Assembly: GCF_022201045.2 (NCBI RefSeq)
Contig: NC_068558.1
Span: 3,997,501-4,061,500, forward strand
Direction of reading: 5' to 3'
Source: Citrus sinensis
Lineage: Eukaryota > Streptophyta > Magnoliopsida > Sapindales > Rutaceae
DNA length: 64,000 nucleotides
Shown here: positions 25,380-39,200 of the stretch, in pieces
Numbering within the stretch: position 1 is the first letter of the stretch
Layout of the letters: every line of letters starts with the position of its first letter
Made by a program: the position numbers and the translations under genes
The notes under the pieces: generated by a model
What the model was told of the DNA's origin: nothing
Seen by the model: the letters and a program-made list of their open reading frames with translations, nothing else
Database searches by the model: none

Positions 25380-26916
25380 GGGTTATTTTTTGCCACCCCC
25401 ATATGTTTCGACAAATATTACCGTGCACCCACTTGTTTCAACAATGATCGCCGCACACCTATTCTGTTAAGTTCTCCCGTTTAATTTAACAAGTCAAGGG
25501 TAAAATAGAGATTGTGTTATAAACAAATAAAAAATTAAGTTAAAGTTGTTGCACATAAGAAATAGAACAAGGAAAATAATAGTGTTGTCATTTCAGAAAA
25601 ACAGTTTCATCTCTGCAAAACATAATATGTACAAGCAAATATCAAAGCAATATGAAGGGAAAATATTGCGTGTTGGAGACAATTTCTCGCCAATTGCTTA
25701 ATCTCTTACCTACCATATGTTCGTTTTTCAAGAATCTTAAGGATTGCACAGCTTATTGGGTTGTGAGAGCGGGATAGAGTGGGTTTTGCAGCTTCAGTCT
25801 GCACACATTGAGGTGAGGTTTTAATGTTGTTCATGTGGATTTTTTTGTTGGAGAATTACTCGATACATGTTAGATTACATGCATGCAAGTGATAATTATG
25901 TGGGATTTGATGGGGTTGGTCATGGGTTTTCTCAGTTTTATGTGTTTCCTATATTGAAATTGTTCAGATTTTGACTAACTGACATAAAGCTTCACATTTG
26001 TGTGGTCCGCAAAAAACAAACATTTTGTAACTCTGCTCATTTGCACCCTTCCCAGTTTCACGATTTGCCAAAAATACATTATTCTTAATGTTATCGAGAT
26101 GTTGAGCGTAGGGGGTAACAAGGATAAGGGCTATCGTATAACTTATATGCATCTGGAAAAGTCAAAGTCTACAAATGGGTGTTGATAATGCCCTTTATTG
26201 CTGATATTTCATCACAAACTTAAACTTCTTTGATTGATATAATAGCTTGTAAGTGTTTGTGAGTTTGTGTTTGTTAGAGCGTGGTAGCAGATTATATGGT
26301 AATTAGTAGGAAATATGAAACCAAAGTTGCACTTTGCATTTGACAATAATTGAGGCTGACATTGATTTTAGGCCCATAGCATCACCGTAAGATTATTTAT
26401 TGAAAAGAACTAAGGATCATTAACTAGCTAACTCAAAGAGTGATGAGATTTTTCTAGTGGGCAAAGAAAGCTCAAGTCAAAAGGGAGGTTCAGTAAGAGA
26501 TACATACAACGTTCTATAAGTTGAGCACTTGGTGTGAGTATTTACACCGCATGCTTCCCCTACGAGATAAGTCAGAATTCACTATCAAATATTTTGTAAT
26601 GCTTTGTTTGGTAATTTATGTCAATAATGTACAGATTGATTGCTTCCATCTTATGTCTTAATAATTGGTTCTTCATCTTAGTTTCAGACTCGAAAATCAA
26701 TTCAACGTGCACTTTGTCAGTGATTGATGCTTTTTTTGTAATTTAATAATTTGAAATTCAAATTGTGGACAAAATCGTCTTTCACCAAAATAATTGTCAC
26801 AATCGTTAAATTAAACAGGAGAACTTAACGGAATGGGTGCGCGGCGATCATTGTTGAAACAAGTGGGTGTACGGTAATATTTGTCGAAACATATGGGGGG
26901 TGGCGAAAAATAACCC
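25380..26916. mobile_element. 1.5-kb non-autonomous DNA transposon with ~111-bp terminal inverted repeats
   Basis: Positions 25380-25490 and 26805-26916 are inverted copies with a few mismatches. The tips read GGGTTATTTTTTGCCACC and the complement of its near twin. No transposase frame is present in the 1.3-kb interior. Flanks are T-rich on both sides, so the target-site duplication cannot be read. The tip pattern resembles that of the HAL3-intron element, which suggests a Mutator-like origin, but this is inferred. Confidence 0.82.
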
Positions 26917-27820
26917 TTTTTTTTTCTTTTTAATACTCTATACTGGAGTATTAGTGATATTTCAGTACATTACAATTAATATACAACTAGTATTTTCAAT
27001 CAAATTTGAAGAGTGTATACTCTACTCATAAGTGTCTACTCCAATCATATTTTATGAGAGAAAAGATTAAATCTACCCAATTATAAAATAATTAAAGAAG
27101 CACTGCAATTAATCCTCATAATATTTTTGTGGAAACTGTGAGAATAAAGATTCTTTTACTAGGACAAAAGCTCATCGGTAATGTACCAATTGTTTTTCAA
27201 TTGGTGCTTTTGGCCTGCAAAGGAAAATAATGTTTTTGATGAGATTTTTTTTAAATGAAAATTTATTTAGTAGTCTGTTTCTATTAAAAAATGAAAAAAA
27301 AATAGAAATATATTTAGTTGTTTGTTTGAAAATACAAAAATGTAAAAATTCATTTAATTATTTGTATGACAATATGGAAAACTTTAAAAATGTGCTTATA
27401 AGAATTTTTTAAAACTAATTTTTTTAATTCACAATGCAATGTACATATTATTTATATATTTTATCATTTATTATTATAATTTTGATTAAAAATGAAATCA
27501 AATTTCATACCATAATAGTACATTTCACCATAAGAAAAAAATGAGAGATTTAATAATAATAATTTATTAAATTCTAAAAATGAAATAATTTAAAATAAAG
27601 CACCAATCAACATGATTCAATCTCACCAGACAAAAGATGAAAAAGAAAGAGGAGAGACTTTCATTTTAGAAAAGAAAAAGGAGAGATTTTCATGTTAGTT
27701 TTTATGCAAATTTTAACAAGATAGCAAGTGAAAATATTACCAAATATCGTCATTCTTTCGAAATTATTAGTTTAAAATTAAAAAAGAAAAAGGAGTCTTT
27801 GATGAGAAGAATATTACAAG
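26917..27820. other. AT-rich intergenic sequence, nothing recognised
   Basis: Between the inverted-repeat element and the LINE remnant the sequence is AT-rich with many short runs. I see no open frame or motif that I can support. Confidence 0.6.
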
Positions 27821-27825
27821 CAAGA

Positions 27826-29165
27826 TACTTCAAAATGCTAACTTTTTACAGCCTCAATTGGGAACCAATTAACCAAACCATCATTTATCTGGCGGAGCAT
27901 ACTCCACGGGAGACAAGTCATTCATGAGGAGATGAGATGGAGAATTGGATCAGGTGATAAAGTGCATAAAAGCCATTGGATCCACAGACTATAGACTTTG
28001 AAACCTATTTCAGCCCCAACTTTAAATATTTAGTAAACAGTGGTAGATTTCATTAATGACAATCAACAGTGGAAAGAGACTCTGATTCACCAGCATTTTA
28101 ATCCTAAAGATGCAGGGAATCCTACTTCCAACTAGTCCAAAGTCCAAACCCAAACCAAATCTTGTGGCATTATGATAAGAAGGGTCAATATTCAGTAAAG
28201 AGTGGTTATCAAGTAGCTTTGAGAATCAAAAACCCTGATTTCCCTACTTGCTCTAGTAACGTTCTTTGTCAGTGGAGTGTGATTTGCTCTCTTGAGAAAA
28301 TCAAGATTTTCATGTGAAGAGCTACAAATAATATGCTTCTAACAGCAGAAAAACTTATGGAAAAGAAAGTTTTGCAGGATCCAATATATCTAAGTGTAAA
28401 ATGAATGCTGAAAACACTACTCATGCTGTATTGGACTATAAAGTAACAAAACAAATGTGGAAGTTAAATCCTTTTATTGAAGAAGTGCAGTTACTTGTTA
28501 ATCAAGATTTGTTAGGTATGATAAAGATATGATAAGAAGAGGAGGTAAAGAGGAGCTTAGATTGATAATTGCGTTATATTGGACAACATGGTATGCAAGA
28601 GTTCTTTTTTTTTTTTAGAATAAAATGCATGATTCCCAGATCTCTGCAGCTAACGCCAAAGCTGTGTTTGAGAAATATGCTAAAGTAAAAATGTCTAAAG
28701 TGAGATCAGCAGCAAGAACAATATCAGAGAGAAGATCAAGCTGGATTCCTCCTTCTCAAAGACATTTCAAAATGAATGTAGATGAAGTAGTTAATAGAGA
28801 TAAACATCAAATAGGGCTCGAAATTTGAGATAAAGATGGAAGTGTAATCACTGCAATGTTCAACAAATGACTTTTCGTGGAACATAGAACGGGTAGAAAC
28901 AGCATCTGTTAATTTAGGCATTCATGTTCCAGAAGATACATAATTGATTCCTCTAATTATATAAATTGATTGTAAAAATGAGGTATGATTTTATTTTACA
29001 CAAAAAGAGTTGTAGAATTGAAATTTTTTGGACCATTACTTATATTCAAAACGAGATGCAAATGAGAGACAACACGTTCAAAATTCAGCATATTCTAAGA
29101 GATTGTAATGCAGTTGATTGTGCTTTAGTTAAAATAGTTCTAGTTAGTGGTGATATTTGTATTTG
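27826..29165 (+). pseudogene. Decayed LINE: zf-RVT and RNase H region
   Basis: In shifting frames the plus strand reads PSFIWRSILHGRQVIHEEMR then WRIGSGDKVH (about 27880-27970), and WHYDKKGQYSVKSGYQVALR (about 28160-28230) followed by SLEKIKIFM. These are the post-RT zinc-binding region of plant LINEs. At about 28730-28860 SSWIPPSQRHFKMNVDE and DKDGSVITAM match the start of the type-I RNase H domain carried by these elements. Stops and frameshifts interrupt every segment, so it cannot be functional. Boundaries and tail are unclear. Confidence 0.82.
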
Positions 29166-29169
29166 AAAA

Positions 29170-31420
29170 AGTTTATTTCTCTTTTAAATTAGGTCAGTAT
29201 TCACTCAGTTGATTTAGTAAAAGTAATTTTTTTTTTTTTTTGAAAGAAGAAGTATTGACTTCAATTTTGATATACAAAATATTATGCAAAATTTAAAAAC
29301 AATTAAAAAAGAAAAAAAAAAGGTCTGTGTGATATAATTGAAAGATTTGATATGAAAGTAAGAAAATAGTGCTCAAATTTGATTTAGATTTAAAAAATCA
29401 ACTAAGATGAATAAATTGAGAAACCTTAGCACAATTAATATATACATAGTAAAAGAAAAATAATGTTGCTGCTTCTCATGTTCTTCTTGATTTATGAAGA
29501 AATAACATTGAACAATTCATTAAAAAGGGTATCTATACTGTGATCAGAGAAGGATTTCCTCTTGCGATCTCTTTCCGACCATTGGCGTGATCCAACACTC
29601 AAATATTTCGTTGCTTAAGCTTCTTGGAAAAAAGGTATGGTTTCTTGAACTCCCTATAACTTCCTTCACATACAAACCCTAATGTCAACAAAATGCACGC
29701 ACAACTTTTTATTAAAAATAAATCAAATCGGGCATTAATATTTTGTGTAGAGTTTTTTTTTTCAAATATATGTTTGGTAATTTAATTTCATATTTTGAAT
29801 ATTTGCTCCAAAATAAATAATTGAAAGTATTATTTACGCTTAGTGTAAGCTATCTATACAATATGTTAGTTTTCAAATTAATAAATTTAAACATTTATGT
29901 GCATACTAAGTATTTAGGTAGACTATAGAATAAAATCTTTTCTTTTATATATATAGTGATATATTACAATCAACACTTTATTGATATTAGGATATATGTT
30001 CTACCTCAAATTACGGGGAGACGATTATACTCTGTTAGGATATCATTAAACGTAAGATTTCCCTAAAACCAAATTTTCAAGAAAGCAAAACAAAAGTATA
30101 ATAATAACGCACACAAATTGATAGCGGAGTTCAGTCAATTATGCCTACATCTCTGAAGCTACTATAAATCTTTTACTAAGGGAAGAATAGTTTACAGTGT
30201 TTATAGAAAACACTCACACCTCACATGAATTTCACTCAGGAGTTTTGATTTTTTTTTTTTAAAAAAAAAAAACTCTCAAATTCTTTTCTTTATTCACTCT
30301 CTTAGATTGCTAATTTTTGGGGATTAATTTCCATTACGATCAATTAGCCTATTTATAAGCTCGGAGTACAATTTACAACCACACAATTTCCTTCACCTGC
30401 TAAGCACCATACTCAGGACAATAACCTAATTTTTCCACACAAAAACAATATTAAATTCTTTGTTGCAGATTCCTCGTTATTACCCAAAATAGTGACCGAA
30501 CTTTTTCCCTAATTTTTTTCACCCAAAATCAATATTAAGTTCTCTGCGTGGATGTCAAGTTATTTCCCATAATAAAGAATGAATTGTTTAACCAACATAC
30601 TCCTACCCAATTTTATTGAAAGGAGAATTGAGTCCCAGCACACTCAAGGAAACTTAAGTGCATGGCGCCAGTGAAACATGAGCCAATTGGCTGGATTTGA
30701 AGTGTAACACTTAAACTTTCAAAATGAATAATATTAAAAAAAAAAAAATAGATGAATAATATTACAGACACGACTTCTCAAATTAAAACAGGCTAACCAA
30801 AGACGTTTTTTTAATTTTTATTTCTAAACAATGGAAAACACCAAGTGAAAAACATTCTCACTGCTCAAACCAAAAAAATATACATAACTTCTTATATCTC
30901 ACACGTGATTAAAGAAGAAAATACGCCACTTTAAAGAGACTCATCGATTGGAGGGATTGAGTCGCAGTTCATCTTTTTTTTTTAAAAATACACTTATTTA
31001 TGCAGTTTCTACGAACTATTTTCAGTAGACTTTGGGTTATACTATTTGTATGACTCGGATAGTAATACAAATAGAATTATTGTATAATTTAAAAAATAAA
31101 AAAGTGCATACACCTTCAAGTTTTCCAAATTTCATTTGATTAGAGTAGAATCTCACTGAATTTCAACGGGGAAGAAGCTCCACATCTCTTAAAATTAACA
31201 TTTTTTTTCTGGCAATTACAATTATTTTAGATTCATTTTATCAACATTGGTTAACTTGCAAATAAAATATCCACGAAACTAGCCTGCAAGTTCTATTGAC
31301 CACCTTTAGCTTGTACAGAGAAACCATGCAACATTGCCTACTAGCTGAAAGCCTGAAACACAAAACATTGCACAAAATTGGGGCTCTAAAACACTTTTTG
31401 AGAACCAAAAACAAAACCAA
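29170..31420. other. Intergenic region downstream of AZG2
   Basis: About 2.2 kb of AT-rich sequence with no supported gene. A stretch near 30020-30400 (taggatatcat, later gcggagttcagtcaattatgcc) has the flavour of an old LTR, but I could not find paired ends. The AZG2 3' untranslated region lies just below 31426. Confidence 0.45.
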
Positions 31421-31425
31421 GACAT

Positions 31426-33063
31426 TCAAATGAGCTCAATGCTTGGATCTACACCAGCGGCGGCAGATACTTGATTTTGTTCTTTAGCAACCATTCTTCT
31501 AAGTTTCAGAAAGCATCTCACCAAGCCCACAACACAATCGTACAAACTAAGGGCAATATAAAGCCCAATGCCACCAATGATACCATATGCGATAGAATAA
31601 GTGAGTGGCATGAGAAGAATTGTCACAAAAGCCGGCGCTGCGTGTTTTATGCTCCCCCAGTCTATGTCCTTCACAACTTTCATCATCATCACTCCAACCA
31701 TCACCAATGAAGGGCCAACTGCCCACGGAGGAACACTAGTTAATAAAGGAGTGAAAAACAATGATATAAAGAAGTATAACCCAACAATCACGGCCGTTAA
31801 TCCGGTCCGGCCGCCTTCCCTGATCCCCGCGGATGATTCCACGTACGTTGCAATTGGTGAAACTCCTAATGCTGATCCCACAATTGTAGAGCTTGCATCA
31901 ACCATATAAGCGATGTACTCCCCTTCAAATTTGCCCTGTTCATTAACGAAACCGCCAATTTCTGCCATGGTGTACAGCGTGCCCGTGGTGGCAAGGACAT
32001 CAACGTATAACAAAGTGGCTAATGCCACCCAAACTTCACTGTGGTTGAAGTTAGTGAAGCTAATTACCCCGGCCGTGGACTGAATTTTATGAAAATCTAC
32101 TATCTTTTGAAAGTAGTTGTAATTTGCATCACCTTGTGGAGAATGAGGAAAATATGTAACCGCTGTGCCTCTAATCCACGAAATCAATGTGACAAAGAGA
32201 ATGCCATAGATCATGCTACCCTTAATCTCCTTCATTAATCCATAACAAGTGATTAAGAAGCCCGCTAAGCCTAGCCAAAAAGTTGGGCTCCTCATTTTTC
32301 CACCAATGCAGGCACCGGTAATTGGGTCATTATCAGCACAAGCAGTGATAGTCAATAGTGTTGATGGGTCAGGCCCAACAAGGCCCACTCCCTGATGAAG
32401 CTGCAGCCCAACAAAAGCTATAAACAGCCCAATTCCCGCAGCACAAGCAAGCCTCACTGGCTGGGGAATAAGCCTGGCAAGCTGTGCCCTTAGCCCGAAA
32501 GCAGATATTGCGAGAAACGCACAGCCTTCAACTAGCACAACTGCCATTGCCGTTTGATAGGAAATGGAACCAGATCCGTGAAATCCCACCAAGTTATAGG
32601 CCAAGTAAGCATTTGCGCCCATGCCAGGAGCCAAGCCCAGAGGCAAGTTGGCTAAGATTCCCATGGCAAATGACCCTATCATTGCTGATAAAACAGTGGC
32701 AACAATGAGGTCACTTCTTGTTTTTGCAAGACAGTTTTCGTAGCCAACATTAGGCTTCAACGTGCAGTCAGGGCTGGCCGTCTGGTTCATCGGAACTGAA
32801 CAGTCAGCGACGGAGCACGTCCCTCCTGAGTCGGCGATGATTGTGGCATTAACGGTGATGATATACGCCATAGTTAAAAAGGTGGCGGTACCGGCTCGTA
32901 GCTCTTTAGTGAAGCAACTTTTTCTGGCTTCCAACTTGAAGTGCTTTCCAATAAAGCTCTTTGAAACTGCTTCATTTAGACCCTTCTCCATCTTTGTCCA
33001 TGACTTCGACAATTTTTTGAATAACCCAGTACCCATTTTTGAACAAAGCTCACCTCCACCCAT
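31426..33063 (-). CDS. AZG2: AZG2-type adenine-guanine permease
   Basis: A single exon encodes 545 residues. It is a plant AzgA-like purine transporter of the NAT/NCS2-related group, with about 12-14 membrane segments. Diagnostic segments are [38 protein letters not shown] (the conserved substrate-site loop), [12 protein letters not shown] and the [20 protein letters not shown] block. Arabidopsis AZG1 and AZG2 import adenine, guanine and toxic analogues; AZG2 has been tied to cytokinin movement and lateral root control. The short cytosolic start ([11 protein letters not shown]) and the [17 protein letters not shown] segment fit AZG2 better than AZG1. The absence of introns is normal for this family. 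A TA microsatellite lies just upstream of the ATG. Confidence 0.96.
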   Translation of the reverse strand: MGGGELCSKMGTGLFKKLSKSWTKMEKGLNEAVSKSFIGKHFKLEARKSCFTKELRAGTATFLTMAYIITVNATIIADSGGTCSVADCSVPMNQTASPDCTLKPNVGYENCLAKTRSDLIVATVLSAMIGSFAMGILANLPLGLAPGMGANAYLAYNLVGFHGSGSISYQTAMAVVLVEGCAFLAISAFGLRAQLARLIPQPVRLACAAGIGLFIAFVGLQLHQGVGLVGPDPSTLLTITACADNDPITGACIGGKMRSPTFWLGLAGFLITCYGLMKEIKGSMIYGILFVTLISWIRGTAVTYFPHSPQGDANYNYFQKIVDFHKIQSTAGVISFTNFNHSEVWVALATLLYVDVLATTGTLYTMAEIGGFVNEQGKFEGEYIAYMVDASSTIVGSALGVSPIATYVESSAGIREGGRTGLTAVIVGLYFFISLFFTPLLTSVPPWAVGPSLVMVGVMMMKVVKDIDWGSIKHAAPAFVTILLMPLTYSIAYGIIGGIGLYIALSLYDCVVGLVRCFLKLRRMVAKEQNQVSAAAGVDPSIELI

Positions 33064-33075
33064 AGTGAAAGTTAT

Positions 33076-33104
33076 TTATATGTATATATATATATATATA
33101 TATA
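33076..33104. repeat. TA-rich microsatellite in the AZG2 leader
   Basis: An interrupted (TA)n tract of about 28 bp lies 13-41 bp upstream of the AZG2 start codon, so probably in the 5' untranslated region or at the TATA region. Confidence 0.8.
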
Positions 33105-36100
33105 AGGATTAACGGATAATGAAAGGACAAGGAATCTTAAATGTTGAGGGTTTTAGATGGAAGCAGAAGCAGAAAATGGGAGCGCTTTTGACTGAATATT
33201 AATGGGTTGGTTTGGCTGAGACGTAAGAGTAAGGCATGCTATTAAATGTTTAGCTATATAAGGGCAATTCATGCCTGGCTCTGCCATATAGTTTATTCAT
33301 ACACAGCATAAATTTTATTCAATAAACAGTAATTGCCAAGAATGGTGCATCAATAAGATTCGATTTGACTATTAGACTTGTATCCTGCGATAGTGAAGGC
33401 TTGTTTATTTAGTTAATTTAGTGGGCCGTAGCAGTGGAAATGACAGAACTATTGCTTTACTGCAATAACTATTTGTGTGATAATTTTAATCTACCTAGTA
33501 ATTTTGTGTCCGGATACTATTAGTGACTTTAGTTGATAGTTGATTATCACATCACAAAAGTCATTAAATTGGTCCAATCCAATTACTCCGAGACCTAAGT
33601 CTAAATATTGTAATTAGCAAACAAGAATCACAAGGACCCAATTCAATCAAAGATCCCACAAAACCACCAAAGTGAAAACTAAAAAGAATTTAAAAAGAAA
33701 AAACATATTTAGTGTTTATAATGGTTCAACCAAATGTGTATACATCAACTTAAAGATCAAAGCTTAAGTTTTGGTTGATTTTCAGAGAACTCACAGAGAA
33801 AAATAATAAATAAAAAGTTCTTAATTATTAATTTCTCAGGCGTCAAGGCATTTTAACAATGTTGATTGTTGAGTATTAACTTTGAGCATCTTGAGTGTTG
33901 TTTTCCCTTAAATGTATTGTGAAGAATTAATAATGCCACTAGAGTTGGTTTAAGTACAGAGGAATAGTTTAATGAGTTTGCAACGCACCCATATATTGAG
34001 CATTTATTTCAGGGTTTGGCAACACATCATTGTCAAAATTTTGAGATTTGGAACCTTTGACGCATGACCATGATCATGAATTCATGAGTGTTTTGTACTC
34101 TCACAAACTAGTAAATTGGATTCAGCAGGATCCAAATATTTGGACGTTTAGTGTGAGAAAATTAAAAAGCGAAAGAAGCATAATTTAGACTAACTAGTTT
34201 CTATTAATTAATTCCCTTAGATTTCGCATGAAATTGTTTGTTAAGACAAGTAGCTCGAAAATTCCAAAATCAAAATCTTTGGACGATCCAACATTATTTT
34301 TCTTGGTACAGCTCACCATACAAATGATTCTATTAAATTTTGCTGCCCCATTAGATACTATTTGAAGATAAAAAAACTTATCACTATTCACTAGCTTTGT
34401 TTGACAATTCATAGTTGAATTATGCCCATTGCTATATGCCCCGACACTAAATGACACGAAAGCACTCAGAGTAATGATTATTAACGTGCACAAAAATTAA
34501 AACATAAAATGAATAAACCAGAAAGGAGATTAAATAAATTAAACATTTAAGCCTACCAGAAAAATTGTGAGCACATGCATTTTGATTTGTTCAAAGACTT
34601 GCTTTCTTCCTCGTTACTTGCAATATTCCATCTCCAATCTCTCCAATTTTTACCGGAAAGAAAAGTTTTCTTTTTCCATTTTATTTTACTGGGGTTAAGT
34701 AAATGAAAAGGAGACAAGCCATGGAGAAACGCATGCCCATGCTTTTTGATTCGCTTAAGTTTACAAAGGTGCCGGCCTCCAGTTGCTTCTTATAGCATCT
34801 ACTTGATTAAAAATTTGCTACGCATCAAAATTTATGAACATATTATCTTATGCGTAGTTGAATAACTTTTTAGGATCTTTTTAAAGCATGCGCGAAATAG
34901 AGGTACTATTTTAGTGCATGCTGAAACTTGAAGGTGCGGTGGGTTCATCTTTTCAGAGACAATGGAAGTGAAAAGCGGAAAGCAAATAAAATTAAAAAAA
35001 AAAAAAAAACTGGAAATAAGTGTTGCATTAGTGTTAAGTGTTAGGTTTTGGCATTACTTAGGGGCCGGGCATGACCAGCAAGCTACAGAGACTCTTCTTT
35101 TAATGGTCTTATTTTTGTGTTTTTATCCATCATTTCACCCATTGCTCTAGGTGAGATTATGGTCACTGGTCAAGATCTCAGTCTTCATACTTAGGCATAT
35201 TAATTAATTGATTGGTTTCTCTTTTCGGGCTGATTTTTCACCCACCAAAAAATTTCTATGATTGATCATGAATTGACTCCTAATTTGTTACCGTGCATTA
35301 CTATTACTTTCAGTACTTCCCATAGCCCTATACAATCAAAATCTAAGTCAAAATCAAAATAAAAGTTTGCAAATGATGTTTGAGATAAGGTGGAATTAAA
35401 TTTATGTTCACTTTAAAATGTTTGAAATCAAAATCTAAGTGAAATACAATAAAGAAAAATCACTTCAATGATCCTTCAAAGTAATAGTCACTTGAATGGC
35501 TTAATAAGATACACGCTGATCTTTTCAAGAATAAACGACCTGTCTTTCGTGTCAGCAAAGGGCAAATGACAACCTCATCTTACAAGGATTAGCATTTCGT
35601 TATTATGTATATGCAAGGCAACAAGCAACTTGAAGCAGTGGCATCAAGCTTTTCCAAAGAATCAGTTATTGGCGAACAATCTGTCATTTCAGATTCAGCT
35701 CTTCCAGCTCTCATGGTCCTGGCTTTGACAAAGCACAAGGAATTTGAAGCAACTTGAAGTATTAGTCACACAATTATCATCAAGAAGAATATAATTACGG
35801 AATAAGCAAAGTGGGAAACTGGTCTGGAAACAATTTCATTTCACTCTGTTTGCGCAAACTTATCAGCACATGATACCAAAAGTCACGCGGATAAGATAAC
35901 GATTTAGCCACTAAAGCCATTCACCAGTCACCACCAAATAATGATAAGTCGATTCACTTGCTATTTTTTCCCCAATTTTTCAGGCATTGGTTAACTTGTT
36001 TGTAGATTTACATCTAATTTTTAAAACGTAACGGCACTTGCAATTAAAGATATGAAACCATAAAACAATATCTATTATAATCCTCATGCAAAATTCTCAG

Positions 36101-36246
36101 TGCAGCAAATCAGGCATGTGTGCGCGGGTATGCACTCGTGCAGAAATGAGCGTGATTGCAAGCTAGAGGTTTAATATTACAATTAAAACCAACAAAAATA
36201 TTATACATAATTCAATTTAATAGCTTAAGGAAATGAGAGCTTTGAA
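33105..36246. other. AZG2 promoter side and 3' side of the kelch gene
   Basis: About 3.1 kb without a supported gene. It contains the AZG2 promoter at its left. An open frame at 34194-34493 (minus) begins with a signal-like hydrophobic stretch but has no ATG, and an exon upstream could not be joined. A 62-codon plus frame near 35 kb is lysine-repeat noise. Confidence 0.5.
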
Positions 36247-39200
36247 CTATTTTATGGCTAAATTTTTATTTTTCTTCTTGCCTCTCTTTCTCGAAGTAGT
36301 TTCAGGCCCTTCTGCCTCTTCAGCCTTCTGCTCTGCCTCTAATATGGCCAACTGCAGAATGATAAATTAACAAAAATGATTCCAGTTACGCGAGGATTGG
36401 AAGCAGCCTTCCATGAACCAAATAACCTGCATGGTAAAGAACTTACCTCATCAAGAATTGGTTTAAGCTCCCTGTACCGAGCTTCAGCAAGATCAAAGCC
36501 ATCTTTACGAAGCTCCTGCAATGCCAATACTACATCGTGATCTAATCATTCATATTATGGAGACAGAGGGAAAAGAGAAGCTCAAGATATTGAAGGAATT
36601 TTGTTCTCATTTCAACAACATGATTACTCTTTTTTCTTTACCCCTGTTTCTCAGGAGGTTCTTGCAATCCTTATGACCTGCAGGCCATTTTAGATCTTTA
36701 CTACGGTGTTAAATCATCCTGGCTAACATGGTTAGCATGGTGAACCTGAACCGATATTCTTGTATAAGTATGCCAAAATGGCAAAGTTCGGTAAGCATAT
36801 ACAGCCTATTTATGCTGGTTTATGAACTATAAACCCCATGGTGAAGGTGAACCAACACTCTAATTAGCATACATGGCCTCTTTGGGTGATGGATTAATTC
36901 TTCAGGTTGTCATAGAAAAATTGAAATCATTACAAATGCAAAAATGTTTAGATAATGCTCTAATTGGAACTTTATTGGGGAGGGTTTGCTTGAAAAATGT
37001 TTAGATAATGCAGTCTTCTTTTCCAAGCAACCCCTCCCCAATAAAGTTGCAATTAGTGCACAAAGTGATAAAACATGGGGATGAAGATACTCCTTCAATG
37101 GAAATTGCTTTTATTCCCATATCTCTAGGTTAAGAACGCAAAAAAAAAAGAAGAGGATTCAGAGTACATAATACGAGTTGAGCATGATGATTGAGAGGCA
37201 AATGCTGCAGAAGTTGAAACCTGGGAGCACTCAGTGAATCAGTGTGAAAGAAAACATTGGATGCATTGTTTTTAATTTAATATCTGAATGTAACTCCAAG
37301 TCTTAACTGAAACATGCTCAAGTGAACCACAATAGAAGCAGGAAGTCTAATGTATCTCAATTGGATGTAAGCCAGAATCAAGATCACATTCAGTCCTTTC
37401 AGGCAGATAGGAAATCTACTGTATAATTGATTAAAAGATCTGATCGTGTTCATAATTTTGTTTCAGAAAAAGTCAAGAATGAAAAGTGAAAACAGACCTT
37501 TCCAGTGTGTTGAGTATGTTCATGGGCCGCCATTTGCCAGTACATACTTGTGCGTCTGTAGAAGTCTTTCAAGGATTCTCCTGGCTTCACAAAGAAATAT
37601 GCACAAACAATCAGTTGGCGAACAGGCAAAGTGATGGAGCAAATTAAAAAACTTCATGGAAGCCTGATGCTGCGATTGACAATGCAAGTAAATCATCAAA
37701 AGAAGCTAATCTTGATGCACATATCTTAGGAGAAATGTAAAAGTACCATTGGGGTTCTCTGGGAATCTGAAAGGCCAAGATTGGCTCTAATCTGCTCTAT
37801 CCTGGCCCGTTTCTCTTTCCTTCGAACATTCTTGCCCTCACCCTTTATTATAGCAACAGCATCTCCCATTTGAAGTGAACCAGCATCACCATCCCTAGCC
37901 TACAGACACAAGATGATGAAGATAAAAGTCAAAAATGGGCAAAGGTCCATAACAATATTAAATACAAAATACAAGCTCAGCATCTGTAACTGTTTCCCCA
38001 ACCCCCAACCCCATCCTACATATATTTAAGCTGAAACAAGAAAGCAAGAAGAGGGACCTCTGCATCCTCCTCATCGTCGTCGTCATCATCACCGGTTTCA
38101 TCACTACTGCTACCACCATTGCCCTCATCTTCACTATCATCTTCATCGTCATCCTCATCTTCACCCTCCGATGCTTCCACCCACTCAGATTCTGATGCCT
38201 GGGCAAAAAAGTAAAGAACAGTTCAGGCGGAAGCAGATCAGACTCCAGAGCCCTTATAGGGACTCAGAGGGAGACAAAAAAAATAGTTCAATTACAATGC
38301 TTCACACAATGAAGAAAAGAAAAGTTCCATTTAACTTCACAAGATTCACCTTTCACCTAATATATACAGGGTAAATCTGTCCAGGAGATTATTAATCAGA
38401 TATGTTTATTTATGCTTTGCCTTTGGAGCTATGCAAAAACTTTCAACTATGCAAGCAGGTGCCATCAAGGTGTCATGTAAAAACAAACTGACCTCAATGC
38501 CAAACTCTGGTATTTAAACAATAATCTAGCTAGGTTTAGAACACTAAAACTTCAGCACCTAGTTCTGAGTGAAAACCGGATACAAAAATACAAATAACTT
38601 TCTACAAAGAAAAGGAGTCATAAATAGAAAATAGTGTAAATATTCACAAGCAATGAGATGTTACGGAGATTTTAAGTAGGGAAGTAATGTGACCAACCGG
38701 AATGATGCACTTCCATTCGTCAAGTTTACTGAGATTCAGAGAATACAAATCATCGAGCGTAATTTCTTGATCATTTATCTCCATCATTCCCCCGTATATG
38801 TATAATGTATCTTTCCCAACAACCATGCAGGAATTTATTCTTCCACAAGGTTTCACAATCTAAAAGTTTACAGTGATTCATAAATCAATGATTGGGAAAA
38901 TCAATGTATAGAAAAACAACAATAATTTCAATATGGCACCAACTAACCTCTGGTAATAGAGATTTTTGCATATCAGATTTCTTCTTGGATTCATAAGGCT
39001 TTCCACCAGATTTTGCCGCCAACACACCATCATCAACAATCACACTGTTTGGCACACACTCCGACAGATTGTCAATGTTGCTTTCCATTTCATCTGCTTC
39101 TTCATAATACTCTGCATTTTCATCTTTTTCATTTGCATCAAACTCTTCTGCTTCAATTGGGTTTAATTTTTCATGAAGAGCTGAAGAATTAGGTTTTTGC

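Noticed and set aside
30020-30660. LTR-like sequence
   Set aside because: No paired terminal repeats, primer-binding site or target duplication could be found.
34194-34493. Minus frame with a signal-peptide-like start and two to three cysteines, perhaps a small secreted peptide
   Set aside because: Its first codon is TTG, not ATG. An upstream ATG near 34580 can use a GTAGGC donor, but no AG acceptor joins it to this frame.
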